A stretch of 64,000 nucleotides of DNA from Sphingomonas immobilis (GCF_030580995.1 NZ_JAUQSZ010000008.1:152567-216566), one strand, 5' to 3'. Positions 8,909-17,486 are shown, counted from the stretch's first letter. Notes: generated from the sequence alone by a model not told the origin. A program made the numbers and translations.

Positions 8909-11220
8909 CAGAATTTCGCCTTTACGCCGGCATAGACGGTGCGCGGTTGCCCGGCATAGATCGATCCGGTGACGTTGGAGAGCACCGACGCCGGGTTCTG
9001 CAAGCCCGTCGCCGGATCGAGGCTGTTCGCGATGACCGAGGCCGATCCCACATAGGTTACGTCGAACAGGTTCTGCACCGAGGCGTAGAGGCTGAAGCGC
9101 CGCCCCGGCGGATCGTAGTGCAGGTTGAGGTTGGTGAGCGTATAGGCGGGCATCGCCAGCAGATTGCCGTTGTCGATGAAATAGCGGTCGCGGTACGTCA
9201 CCTCGACGAAGCCGCCGAGCCCACGCAGCGGCCCGGACGGCTGGTCATAGACTGCGCGCGCATTGACGAAGGTCGGGATCACGCCGGGGATGGCATTGCC
9301 GTCGCGCGAGAACACCGCCGAGGTCGCGCCCGCCGTCAGCCTTTCCGAGAAGTCTGTATAATAGTGATCGTTGTAGCTGTAGCTCGCCTCCAGCTTGGTG
9401 CCCGGCAGCGGCCGCCAGGCTAGCCCGACCTCGACGCCGCGATGGATCGAGCGCGGCACGTTCGAGGTATAGGCGAGCAGGTTCACGCCCGCCGACTGGC
9501 TGACGAGCTCGTTGCGATACCATTCGTAATAGCCGGTCACCTCGGCCTTGAGCGTATCGCCGATCGCGATCTCCGCACCGACGTCGACGCCGACGTTGGT
9601 CTGCGCATTCAGGTCGCTGTTGTTGCCGGCGACGCCTGCGGAGGTCACGAACAACTGCCCGTTCTGCGGGATGCCGTAGCCGGTGCCGATCCGCGCGTGC
9701 AGCCGCACGGCCTCGGTCGTCTGCCAGAATACAGCCGTCTCGGGCGCGACGTTCCAGAAGTCGCGGTTGGCAGGCACCAGCGCCAGCACCGGATTGGCCC
9801 CGACCGGATAGGTATAGGCGGTCTGGCGCATCTTGATCTGCGAATATTCGGCGCCGATGCCTGCGATCAGTTGCAGCTTCGGCGTGATCTGCAATTCCTC
9901 GCGCGCCCGCACCCCCAGGTTGCGGATATCGCCGAACACCGTCTGCGTCAGCGCGCCGAAGCCGTTGCGGCCGGCGGGCGTCTTGTTGAAGCTGAAGCTC
10001 TGGTTATCGAGATAATTGTAGAACAGGCCGACGAAGCTGGTCGCGTCCATCCCCGCGATTCTGCCGTGGTTCGTCACGTCCGACGTGATGTTGTAGCTGT
10101 CGAGCGTGCCCTTGAAGGGCGTCGCGCTGGTCGGCTGGTTGACGACGCGGCTGTCGAAGGTCGCCTGCGTCCGCCACGTCGTATCGCTGCCGAAATCATG
10201 CTCGTAGCGCGTGCCGACGATGGTGCGGCGGTCGTTGCGCGCGAGGTCGCCCTCGTCCGCCGTCTGCGCGATGCGCGTACCGTTGGTGCCGTTGACGAAT
10301 ACCGAGATCGTCCCGCATCCGGCCGCCGCCGTCGCCGCGACCGCGCAGCCCTGTTGGTACGGATTGGCGAGATACTGATTGTACGAGGATCGCACCGCGA
10401 GGCGAAACTCGCCCTCGTTGTAGATCACCTTCACCGCGACGCGGTCATGGTCGCCGAGCGCATAGGTGCCGTAGGCGTTGATCGTGCCGGTCTGGTAGCC
10501 GGTATGCCCGGTCGCGCCGTCGCCGCGCACGAAGCTGCCGAACGCGGCGTACTCGTAGCGCGGACCGGCGTGGCCGATCGTGCCGAACAGATTGACGTAG
10601 CCGTAGCTGCCGCCGTCCACGCCGAGCTCGATCCCGTCGATGTCGCGCCCGCGCCGCGTGCGGAAATTGACCGCGCCGCCGAGCGCGTAGTTGCCGTAGC
10701 GCGCCGAACTCGGCCCCCGCACCACATCCACCGCGCCGTAAGCGTGCGGATCGGTGAGGTCGAAGCGCGCGAGCCCGTCGGGCTGCGTCACCGGGAAATC
10801 GTCCTCGAACACCTGGATGTTGCGCGCGCCGAAGCCGTTGCGCGCGTTCGACCCGCGGATCGACACGCCGACGTCGCGCGGGCCGTTGCCCTGGATCACG
10901 GTGACGCCGGGGCTGAGGCGGACGATATCGGCGATCGTCGTCGCGGGCGTATTGCGGAAGGCATCGTCGCCGATCGTGGTGACGGTCTGCCCGCTGACCT
11001 GCGTGGTGAGCGACAGCGCGCGGCCGGTGACGATGACATCGCCAGGAGAGCCTTCGACGGGCTTTGCCGGGGCGGAAGCCGGCGCTTCATCGAGCGCGGC
11101 GAGTTGCGCATCGATCTCGGCGCGCTGGCGCAAGAGGTCGGCGCGGCGGGTGTCCTGCGCCGATGCGGCGGATGACAGCACGATCGCCGAGACGGCGACC
11201 GCTGAATAAATGACTTTCAT
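8908..11220 (-). CDS. TonB-dependent receptor
   Basis: A 770-residue outer-membrane receptor. The start is placed at the ATG followed by KVIYSAVAVSAIVLSS, which gives a proper signal peptide (cleavage after ASAQ) and an AGGA Shine-Dalgarno about 10 bases upstream; a longer in-frame reading is less likely. After a short coiled N-terminal segment comes a TonB-box/plug start (GDVIVTGRALS) and plug domain (to about residue 210, with SIRGSNARNGFG and VDVVRGPSSARYG). A 22-strand-type barrel ends in VYAGVKAKF, with the terminal aromatic BAM signal. It sits between a DUF2946 gene 36 bases upstream and the PepSY gene it overlaps. Substrate is not readable from sequence; context favours a metal chelate, either copper or a ferric siderophore. 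Confidence 0.92.
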   Translation of the reverse strand: MKVIYSAVAVSAIVLSSAASAQDTRRADLLRQRAEIDAQLAALDEAPASAPAKPVEGSPGDVIVTGRALSLTTQVSGQTVTTIGDDAFRNTPATTIADIVRLSPGVTVIQGNGPRDVGVSIRGSNARNGFGARNIQVFEDDFPVTQPDGLARFDLTDPHAYGAVDVVRGPSSARYGNYALGGAVNFRTRRGRDIDGIELGVDGGSYGYVNLFGTIGHAGPRYEYAAFGSFVRGDGATGHTGYQTGTINAYGTYALGDHDRVAVKVIYNEGEFRLAVRSSYNQYLANPYQQGCAVAATAAAGCGTISVFVNGTNGTRIAQTADEGDLARNDRRTIVGTRYEHDFGSDTTWRTQATFDSRVVNQPTSATPFKGTLDSYNITSDVTNHGRIAGMDATSFVGLFYNYLDNQSFSFNKTPAGRNGFGALTQTVFGDIRNLGVRAREELQITPKLQLIAGIGAEYSQIKMRQTAYTYPVGANPVLALVPANRDFWNVAPETAVFWQTTEAVRLHARIGTGYGIPQNGQLFVTSAGVAGNNSDLNAQTNVGVDVGAEIAIGDTLKAEVTGYYEWYRNELVSQSAGVNLLAYTSNVPRSIHRGVEVGLAWRPLPGTKLEASYSYNDHYYTDFSERLTAGATSAVFSRDGNAIPGVIPTFVNARAVYDQPSGPLRGLGGFVEVTYRDRYFIDNGNLLAMPAYTLTNLNLHYDPPGRRFSLYASVQNLFDVTYVGSASVIANSLDPATGLQNPASVLSNVTGSIYAGQPRTVYAGVKAKF

Positions 11221-11256
11221 GGGAAAACGTCCTGATCCGAATACCAAATGGCGGAG

Positions 11257-11655
11257 TCAGGCGGTGGCGGGTGGTCCCCGCAGTGGTGGCCGCAGATAAG
11301 GGGCGCGGCGCGGCGCGACCGGCTCGGGCTCGCGCCGGGCGGCGGCGAGGATGAAGGCGATCGCCAGCACCAGCAGCCCGGCATCGACCGCCGCCAGCGA
11401 CGGCGCGCTCAGCCCGGCGAAGGGGCACGGCATGTCGGCCTTGGCGGGATGGTCCTTACCCGGCGTCTTCATGCCGGGCATGGCGATTTCCATCGTCTTG
11501 CCCTGAATGCCCGAACAGAGCTGCACCGTGATCGTGCCGTCCGAGACGACGGTCATATAGCCGGCCGGCACTATCGCCTTCACCAGCAGAGCAGCCGCGA
11601 TCAGCGCCCAGGCGAACGCGAAATGGCGACGAATCTGGCGGCGGAGCGCTTTCAC
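11257..11655 (-). CDS. DUF2946-like small membrane protein
   Basis: A 132-residue protein starting at a GTG preceded by a very strong Shine-Dalgarno (AGGGGAGG); another GTG seven codons upstream has none. One N-terminal hydrophobic helix (WALIAAALLVKAIVPAGYM) is followed by a short CSG motif, a Met/His-bearing loop (MEIAMPGMKTPGKDH), a CPFA motif and a second helix (VDAGLLVLAIAFILAA). This order is typical of DUF2946 proteins, which often lie near copper genes and TonB receptors. It is probably the first gene of a three-gene operon with the receptor and the PepSY protein. Molecular function of the family is unknown. Confidence 0.8.
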   Translation of the reverse strand: MKALRRQIRRHFAFAWALIAAALLVKAIVPAGYMTVVSDGTITVQLCSGIQGKTMEIAMPGMKTPGKDHPAKADMPCPFAGLSAPSLAAVDAGLLVLAIAFILAAARREPEPVAPRRAPYLRPPLRGPPATA

Positions 11656-11703
11656 GCCGCCTCCCCTAAGACGCACACGCCGTGCTGTCGATCATCCTAA
11701 TGG

Positions 11704-13713
11704 TCAGAATTGGGCGAGGCTGGTGGCGAGGTCGCTCTGCTTGAACGGCTTGGTGAGGCGCGGTAGGTCGGCGGGGATACCCTGCGCCTCGGCATAGCCC
11801 GAGACGACAAGCACGCGCATGTCGGGCTTCAACAGGCGCACGCGCGCGGCGAGATCGGTGCCGGTGAGGCCGGGCATCAGATGATCGGTCACGAGCAGAT
11901 CGACCGGCCCCGACGTGTCGAGCAGGATCAGCGCATTCTCAGCCGAATAGGCCTCGATCACGCGGTAGCCGAGTTCGCTCAGCATGTGCGCGGTGCTGGC
12001 GCGCACGAGATCCTCGTCGTCGACCACCATCGCCGTGCCGCGGCTGACGTTTCCGAAATCCATCTCCGGCACTTCGACGGGTTGATCCGGCAAAGCCTCG
12101 GTGACGGGCAGCCACAGGCCGATCGAGGTGCCCCGCCCCACCTCGCTCTCGATCGACAGGCCGCCGCCGAGCTGCGCGGCAAGACCATGCACCATCGACA
12201 AACCAAGCCCGGTGCCCTGCCCGATCCCCTTCGTTGTGAAAAACGGTTCGACCGCCTTGGCGATCGTCTCCGCGTCCATACCGGTGCCGGTGTCGGCGAC
12301 AGCGAGATGGATGTACGCACCCTCGGCGAGGCGGGCGGAGCTTTCGCCGACACCTTCCTGCGTGGCGCTGATCGTCAGCACGCCGCCGTCGGGCATCGCA
12401 TCGCGCGCGTTCACGGCGAGGTTGAGCAGCGCCATCTCGATCTGATTGGCATCGGCCTTGGCGGGGGGAAGATCGTCGGCGATGGCGAGATCGAGCCGGA
12501 TGCGCGGGCCGCAGGTGCTGGCGATCAAATGCGCGAGATCCGCGACGAGCTTGCCGATGTCGATCGCCGTCGCCTGCAGCGGCTGGCGACGGGCGAAGGC
12601 GAGCAGGCGCTGCACGAGCGTCCGCGCGCGGTCGGCGGATTGCACCGCGCCCTCGATCAGCTTGCGCTCGCGATCGGTGCCGACGCCGCGGCGGTAGAGC
12701 AGGTCGAGGCTGCCGACGATCGGCGTTAGCAGATTGTTGAAATCATGCGCAACGCCGCCGGTGAGCTGTCCCATCGATTCCAGCTTCTGTGACTGCCGCA
12801 GCGCCTCCTGCGCGAGTTCCAGCGCATGCGTACGCTCCTCGACACGCTCCTCCAACGTTTCGTTGAGGCGGCGCAGCCGCTCCTCGCTTTCGCGAATGGC
12901 GATTTCCATGCGTCGGCGTTCGGAGACGTCGTTGAACAGCACCGCGACCTGGTTGCTGCCTGGTTCGCCTGCCTTGAAGGCGTAAACGTCGTACCAGATA
13001 TCGCCGAGCGCCTCGGCATGTTGTTCGAAGCGGACAGGCTCGCCGGTTCGGGCGATGTCGCCATAGACATCGAACCAGTGCTGCTCATGCCCCGGCACCA
13101 TCGCGCGCATCGATTTGCCCACCGCTTTCTGCAAGCCGGTCTGGCGTTCGAAAGCGGGATTGGCCTCGACGAAAATATAGTCGACCGGCGTCCCGGCGAC
13201 ATCGAACACCATATCGATGATGCAAAAGCCTGCCTCGATCGATTCGAACAGTGAGCGATATTTGTCCGCGCCGCGGTGCAGGTCTTCGAGACGAGCGCGT
13301 GCGTCGTACTGACGGCGGCGACCGCGTAGCGCCGATTGCGCGAGACTGACCAATGTCGTCGGGTGGAACGGCCGTTCGACGAAGGTGACGTTGCCCAGCA
13401 TGTCGAGGAAGCGCTTCGCCGCCGGGTTGCGCTCCAGCCCGCCGCCCTTCTGCGTCAGCAGGATGAACGGGAAGTCCGACCATTCCGGTTGGGCGCCGAG
13501 CCACTGCGCGAGCGGGTTGAGATCGGCGGTGCGCAACCCCTCTTCGGTGAGCAATGCGAAGCCCGCGCCGTTCTGCAATTCTCCGACGAAGTCGGGCAGC
13601 GAGGAACAGATCGTCGATCGTATCGCCGCCTCTTCGAGAATCGACGCCGCGATGATCGCGTCGCGACCACGGGGTGCTAGGATGATGGCGCGTTCGGAAA
13701 GATGCGGGATCAC
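11704..13713 (-). CDS. Hybrid sensor histidine kinase with receiver domains at both ends
   Basis: 669 residues from a GTG start that overlaps the TGA of the upstream KaiC-like gene (GTGA). Order: degenerate receiver-like domain (about 1-130, lacking a clear phospho-acceptor Asp motif), PAS domain (about 140-270), coiled coil, HisKA with the H box GGVAHDFNNLLTP (His near 325), HATPase with G boxes DTGTGM and GQGTGLGLSMV (about 480-510), and a C-terminal receiver (about 550-669, acceptor Asp in VTDHLMPG near 611 and Lys in LTKPF). There is no obvious TM helix, so it should be cytosolic. The translational coupling strongly suggests that it works with the KaiC-like ATPase. No separate response regulator lies nearby. 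Confidence 0.92.
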   Translation of the reverse strand: MIPHLSERAIILAPRGRDAIIAASILEEAAIRSTICSSLPDFVGELQNGAGFALLTEEGLRTADLNPLAQWLGAQPEWSDFPFILLTQKGGGLERNPAAKRFLDMLGNVTFVERPFHPTTLVSLAQSALRGRRRQYDARARLEDLHRGADKYRSLFESIEAGFCIIDMVFDVAGTPVDYIFVEANPAFERQTGLQKAVGKSMRAMVPGHEQHWFDVYGDIARTGEPVRFEQHAEALGDIWYDVYAFKAGEPGSNQVAVLFNDVSERRRMEIAIRESEERLRRLNETLEERVEERTHALELAQEALRQSQKLESMGQLTGGVAHDFNNLLTPIVGSLDLLYRRGVGTDRERKLIEGAVQSADRARTLVQRLLAFARRQPLQATAIDIGKLVADLAHLIASTCGPRIRLDLAIADDLPPAKADANQIEMALLNLAVNARDAMPDGGVLTISATQEGVGESSARLAEGAYIHLAVADTGTGMDAETIAKAVEPFFTTKGIGQGTGLGLSMVHGLAAQLGGGLSIESEVGRGTSIGLWLPVTEALPDQPVEVPEMDFGNVSRGTAMVVDDEDLVRASTAHMLSELGYRVIEAYSAENALILLDTSGPVDLLVTDHLMPGLTGTDLAARVRLLKPDMRVLVVSGYAEAQGIPADLPRLTKPFKQSDLATSLAQF

Positions 13714-15269
13714 ACGCGCTCGTCTTCCAGCAGCGGAGACTGGCCCGGCCCCCCGGTGAAGTTCGGCACGCCGCGCAGGACGCCCTGAAAACCCGTCAGA
13801 GGCTCGCCGAGGCGGATGCCGTAATTGCCGATCCGGTATTCGCGGATCGTGTCCTCATGCGCGCCGGTTCGCTTCTTGATGATCGAGATCGCCCGCCGCA
13901 CCCGGCCGATCGCCTCGAAATAGCGCAGCAGGATCACGGTGTCGGCAAGGTATGTGACGTCGACCGGCGCCTTCATGTCGCCAACCAGACCGTGCTGCGC
14001 GACGGTGAGGAAGGTCGTGGCACCCTGGCGGTTCAGATATTGCAGCAGTTCGTGCATGTGGAGGATCAGCGCATTCTCTTCCGGCATGGCCGCCTGATAT
14101 CCGTTCAGGCTGTCCACGATGATGGTGCGCACACCGTTTTGTTCGACGCAGTTGCGCACACGCTGGGAGAACTCCCCGGGCGACAATTCGGCAGCATCGA
14201 CCTGTTCGACGATGAGATTGCCCGAATCCACCATCGCCTGCATGTCGATGCCAAGGCCGATGGCGCGGCTGAACAGCAGGCCCATTTCCTCGTCGAACAC
14301 GAACATCGCCGCGCGTTCGCCGCGGGCGACCGCAGCTGCCACGAAAGTGAGGACGAGCAGCGATTTGCCCGTGCCGGCGGGGCCTAGCACGAGCACGCTC
14401 GACCCGCGTTCGACGCCGCCGCCGAGCAATGTGTCGAGCTCCTCGGAATCGCTCTTCAGCACGTTGCGGGCGAAATCGGTCTTGTGTTCCGCCGAGACGA
14501 GGCGCGGGAACACGCTGACGCCGCCGGTATCGATCACGAAATCGTGGAAACCCCCGCGGAAGCGCCGCCCGCGATATTTGATGACGCGCATCCGCCGCCG
14601 TTCCGGCCCGTATTCGGGCGATAGTTCCTCGAGCCGCACCACGCCGTGGGCCACGCTGTGGACGGTCTTGTCCGAAACCTCGGCGGTGAGATCGTCGAGC
14701 ATCAGCACGGTCGCCTTCTGTGTCGAGAAGAAGTGCTTCAGCGCGAGAATCTGGCGTCGGTAGCGCAGCGAGCTTTGCGCGAGCAGTCGGATTTCGGACA
14801 GACTGTCGAGCACGACGCGGTCGGGCCGTACGCGCTCGAACATCTGGAAGATGCGCCGCGTCGTCTCGCCGAGTTCGAGATCGGAGGAATAAAGCAGGCT
14901 CTGCTGCTGCTCTTCGTCGAGCAGGCTCTCCGGCGGCACCAGCTCGAACAATTCGATACCGGCGAGATCCCAGCCATGGGAGGTAGCACTGTCACGCAAT
15001 TCTTCTTCGGTTTCGGACAGCGTGACGTACAGGCACTTCTCGCCCTTCGCGATACCTTCCATCAGGAATTGGGTGGCGATCGTCGTCTTGCCGGTGCCGG
15101 GGCTACCCTCCAGCAGAAACACCCGACCGCGCGTCAGGCCGCCTGCCAGAATGTCGTCCAGACCCCGTACGCCCGTCCGGGCGAGATCGATCACTGCTTT
15201 CGTCACGCCTGCTTCCCGCTTCGTTGAATACACCCGGTGCATAGACCGGATTTGGTACGGTCGAGCCAT
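13710..15269 (-). CDS. KaiC-like double-domain ATPase (RecA superfamily)
   Basis: 519 residues with two tandem KaiC domains. CI has Walker A GSPGTGKTT (about 55-63) and the catalytic Glu pair in LSETEEEL. CII has GPAGTGKS (about 296-303) and FDEE. At the position where cyanobacterial KaiC carries the Ser-Thr autophosphorylation pair, this protein has Thr-Tyr (VDVTYLADTVILL, about 437-438). The ATG chosen has a GAGG Shine-Dalgarno six bases upstream; internal starts at 15242 and 15206 are possible but lack one. No kaiA or kaiB gene is in the window. It is translationally coupled to the hybrid kinase, so a signalling role, possibly timing or stress, is inferred. An EcfG-like promoter lies upstream. 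Confidence 0.9.
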   Translation of the reverse strand: MARPYQIRSMHRVYSTKREAGVTKAVIDLARTGVRGLDDILAGGLTRGRVFLLEGSPGTGKTTIATQFLMEGIAKGEKCLYVTLSETEEELRDSATSHGWDLAGIELFELVPPESLLDEEQQQSLLYSSDLELGETTRRIFQMFERVRPDRVVLDSLSEIRLLAQSSLRYRRQILALKHFFSTQKATVLMLDDLTAEVSDKTVHSVAHGVVRLEELSPEYGPERRRMRVIKYRGRRFRGGFHDFVIDTGGVSVFPRLVSAEHKTDFARNVLKSDSEELDTLLGGGVERGSSVLVLGPAGTGKSLLVLTFVAAAVARGERAAMFVFDEEMGLLFSRAIGLGIDMQAMVDSGNLIVEQVDAAELSPGEFSQRVRNCVEQNGVRTIIVDSLNGYQAAMPEENALILHMHELLQYLNRQGATTFLTVAQHGLVGDMKAPVDVTYLADTVILLRYFEAIGRVRRAISIIKKRTGAHEDTIREYRIGNYGIRLGEPLTGFQGVLRGVPNFTGGPGQSPLLEDERV

Positions 15270-15338
15270 ACCTGCCTCAAGGTGGGGAACGGGGCGGTCG
15301 AGGCGGACGCGAACGGGATTGCGGTTTCATGTGTCCAA

Positions 15339-15367
15339 CGGAACCGTCGGCAGCGCGCGCGGTTCCG
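15339..15367. promoter_or_regulatory. Perfect inverted repeat containing an EcfG-like promoter
   Basis: Eight-base arms CGGAACCG and CGGTTCCG flank 13 bases. Because the arms are palindromic, both strands read GGAAC-N16-GGTT, one base from the EcfG consensus GGAAC-N16-CGTT. On the minus strand this would place a transcription start about 65 bases before the KaiC-like gene. It could alternatively be an operator or a weak hairpin after dinB. Confidence 0.4.
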
Positions 15368-15376
15368 AAGGCGGAG

Positions 15377-16453
15377 TCAGCCCACCTCACCGAACAACGG
15401 CAATGCGGACCGCAAGCCGCTCGCGGGTGCAAAGTTGGAGACGGTGACGCCGACGAGGCGGATGCCCTTTTCGACCGGCAGCACCGAGCGGATCAGCATC
15501 AGGCTCGCTTCGCGCAGCATCGCTTGGCCATCGACTGCGGCAGGATAGCTGCGGCTGCGGGTGATGTTCTGGAAGTCGCCGTATTTGACCTTCACCGTCA
15601 CCGTGCGGCCGAATTCGCGCGTCCGCTCGCACCATGCCCACACCTGATCGGCCTGGTCGAGCACCCCCGCCTCGATCTCGGCATCGGCGGTGAGATCGCG
15701 GTCGAAGGTGGTTTCGGAGCCCGACGACTTGCGCTCCCGGTTGGGATCGACCGGCCGCTCATCCAGCCCGCGCGCGATATCGTGATACCAGTCCGCCGAA
15801 CTGCCGAAATGCTGCTGCAGGAACGCGAGCGATTTCGCGCGCAGATCCGCGCCCGTCTCGATGCCGAGCCGCTTCATTTTCGCCGCCGTCACCGGGCCGA
15901 CGCCGTGGAAGCGCGCGACCGGCAGCGTCTCCACCCACGCCTCGCCCATGTCGGGCGTGACGGCGAACTGCCCGTTGGGCTTGCGCTGATCCGAGGCGAG
16001 TTTGGCGAGGAACTTGTTGTACGAAATGCCGGCCGACGCGGTGAGGCCGGTTTCCGCAAGGATGCGCGCGCGGATTTCCTTCGCGGTCGCCCAAGCTGTC
16101 GCGATGCCGCGTCGGTTGGCGGTGACGTCGAGATAAGCCTCGTCTAGCGAGAGCGGCTGGATGAGATCGGTATAGTCGGCAAAGATCGCGTGAATCTGCC
16201 GCGAGACCGCCTTGTAGACATCGAAGCGCGGCGGCACGAAGATCAGGTCCGGGCAGCGCCGCAGCGCCGTCACCGATGGCAGGGCCGAGCGCACGCCGAA
16301 CCCACGCGCCTCATAGCTTGCCGCCGCCACGACGCCGCGTGCGGCCGCATGACCGACCGCGACGGGCTTGCCGCGCAGCGCAGGGTCGTCGCGCTGCTCC
16401 ACCGACGCATAGAAAGCGTCCATGTCGACATGGATGATTTTCCGGTCGGCCAT
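15377..16453 (-). CDS. dinB: DNA polymerase IV (Y-family translesion polymerase)
   Basis: 358 residues with the Y-family signature from the start: IIHVDMDAFYASVEQRDDP (metal-binding Asp residues and steric region), later SLDEAYLDVT with the catalytic Asp-Glu pair, then helix-hairpin-helix and little-finger regions. It carries out error-prone bypass synthesis at damaged templates. The length is normal for DinB. A LexA box of alphaproteobacterial type lies 25-39 bases before the ATG, so SOS control is expected. The C-terminus does not show an obvious beta-clamp peptide beyond the normal tail. It is monocistronic as far as can be seen, followed by a 100-base gap before the KaiC-like gene. Confidence 0.95.
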   Translation of the reverse strand: MADRKIIHVDMDAFYASVEQRDDPALRGKPVAVGHAAARGVVAAASYEARGFGVRSALPSVTALRRCPDLIFVPPRFDVYKAVSRQIHAIFADYTDLIQPLSLDEAYLDVTANRRGIATAWATAKEIRARILAETGLTASAGISYNKFLAKLASDQRKPNGQFAVTPDMGEAWVETLPVARFHGVGPVTAAKMKRLGIETGADLRAKSLAFLQQHFGSSADWYHDIARGLDERPVDPNRERKSSGSETTFDRDLTADAEIEAGVLDQADQVWAWCERTREFGRTVTVKVKYGDFQNITRSRSYPAAVDGQAMLREASLMLIRSVLPVEKGIRLVGVTVSNFAPASGLRSALPLFGEVG

Positions 16454-16477
16454 CGCAGAACGATATTAGGCGTGCCC

Positions 16478-16492
16478 GAACAGAATGGGAAC
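16478..16492 (-). promoter_or_regulatory. LexA box of dinB
   Basis: On the minus strand the sequence reads GTTC-N7-GTTC exactly, the direct-repeat operator bound by LexA in alphaproteobacteria, 25 to 39 bases upstream of the dinB start codon. Confidence 0.85.
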
Positions 16493-16500
16493 GGGAAATG

Positions 16501-16523
16501 AAAAAGGGCCGGCGAACCGGCCC
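16501..16523 (-). terminator. Rho-independent terminator of the CsbD gene
   Basis: On the minus strand a GGGCCGG/CCGGCCC stem with a TTCG tetraloop is followed by five T, directly after the csbD-like stop codon. Confidence 0.85.
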
Positions 16524-16532
16524 CTTCTCGTA

Positions 16533-16709
16533 TCAGCCCTTGAGGGCCGCTTCGGTCTTCGCCTTGAGCTTCTCGGCGTCGCCCTTGGCTTCCTGAATAT
16601 CGCCCTCGGCCTTCAGCTTGGGATTGTCGGTGGCGTCGCCAATGGCGCGCTTTGCCTTTCCGACAGTCTCGTCGAGGATGCCCTTGGCGCGGTCGGTGAG
16701 TTCGCTCAT
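16533..16709 (-). CDS. CsbD-family stress protein
   Basis: A 58-residue protein beginning MSELTDRAKGILDETVGKAK and ending in a Lys/Ala/Glu-rich helix. This matches the CsbD-like family (YjbJ type), small soluble proteins induced by general stress; molecular function is unknown. A GGAGAC Shine-Dalgarno precedes the ATG. A perfect EcfG-type promoter lies 38-62 bases upstream and a strong intrinsic terminator follows, so it is a self-contained single-gene unit. Confidence 0.9.
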   Translation of the reverse strand: MSELTDRAKGILDETVGKAKRAIGDATDNPKLKAEGDIQEAKGDAEKLKAKTEAALKG

Positions 16710-16746
16710 CGTCTGTCTCCTTGTTCGAAATGGACTTGAAAATCAT

Positions 16747-16771
16747 AACGCTGCGAAACGACACTCGTTCC
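16747..16771 (-). promoter_or_regulatory. EcfG-type general stress promoter of the CsbD gene
   Basis: On the minus strand GGAAC, 16 bases, then CGTT: an exact match to the alphaproteobacterial EcfG (general stress sigma factor) consensus, placing the start of transcription about 30 bases before the ATG. Confidence 0.8.
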
Positions 16772-16782
16772 GCATCGCAACA

Positions 16783-17388
16783 TCAGAGCTTGTCCTTGAT
16801 CGCCTTGATCTTGGTCAGATGCGTGTCGACCTTAGGCGCGATCTCGCCGGCCACGGTCTTGAGCGTCGTTACCTCGCCATGCTCGGCGAAGTCCTTCATC
16901 AGCGACAGCGCGGTCTCGTGCGCGGAAACCTGCTGAGCTGCATATTCCTTGTCGAAATCCGCTCCGCTGAGCTTGTCGAGCTTGGCGATTTCGCCCTGTT
17001 GTGCGGCGGTGAGTGCGGGATCGGGCGTGAGCGCCGGCTTGGTCTCGGCCGCAGCCGCCTTGATCTTGGCCGTCGAGCCGGTGTGATCCGCGATCATCAT
17101 GGTCGCGAACGCTTTGAGGTCCGCCGATGCAGCCTTGTCCTTGGCAAGCTTGGCTGAAGCGATCTCGAAGGCGTCGCTCTTGGCAGCCTTGTCGATGAAC
17201 TCCTGCGCGGTCGGCGTCGGCGTCACGGCGTCGGCGATATGATCCGCCGTGTTCGAAACCGCGTTGCCGGCGTCGTCGGCGAAATTGACGGTGCCGTTCT
17301 GGATCGAGGACGCGGCCTGCTCGCTCTTGGCGCAGCCCATCAGGGCGAGACCGGAGGCGACCACGATGGCCGTAATCGATGTGCGCAT
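16783..17388 (-). CDS. DUF4142 family lipoprotein
   Basis: 201 residues. The ATG before RTSITAIVVASGLALMGC has a GGAGAGAG Shine-Dalgarno and gives a lipoprotein signal peptide with a LMGC lipobox (Cys near residue 18). The mature part carries the DUF4142 pattern: AQEFIDKAAKSDAFEIASAKLA, FATMMIADH and DFDKEYAAQQVSAHETAL, a helical ferritin-like fold. Periplasmic anchoring is expected; the family is linked to stress and envelope roles but its activity is unknown. It is divergent from the DUF2945 gene and next to other stress genes. Confidence 0.88.
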   Translation of the reverse strand: MRTSITAIVVASGLALMGCAKSEQAASSIQNGTVNFADDAGNAVSNTADHIADAVTPTPTAQEFIDKAAKSDAFEIASAKLAKDKAASADLKAFATMMIADHTGSTAKIKAAAAETKPALTPDPALTAAQQGEIAKLDKLSGADFDKEYAAQQVSAHETALSLMKDFAEHGEVTTLKTVAGEIAPKVDTHLTKIKAIKDKL

Positions 17389-17486
17389 TATCTCTCTCCG
17401 CTTGTTGTCGTGCCGCACGAACGGTTCCCGTGGCGGAGAGTTGCGCACAGCCTGCACCACCTTGTTCTGGATCAAGATATTTCGGC

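Noticed and set aside
17462..17475. FNR/FixK-like box TTGTT-N4-ATCAA between two stress genes
   Set aside because: One mismatch to a short motif in 64 kb is expected by chance, and neither Crp-type regulator in the window has the features of FNR.
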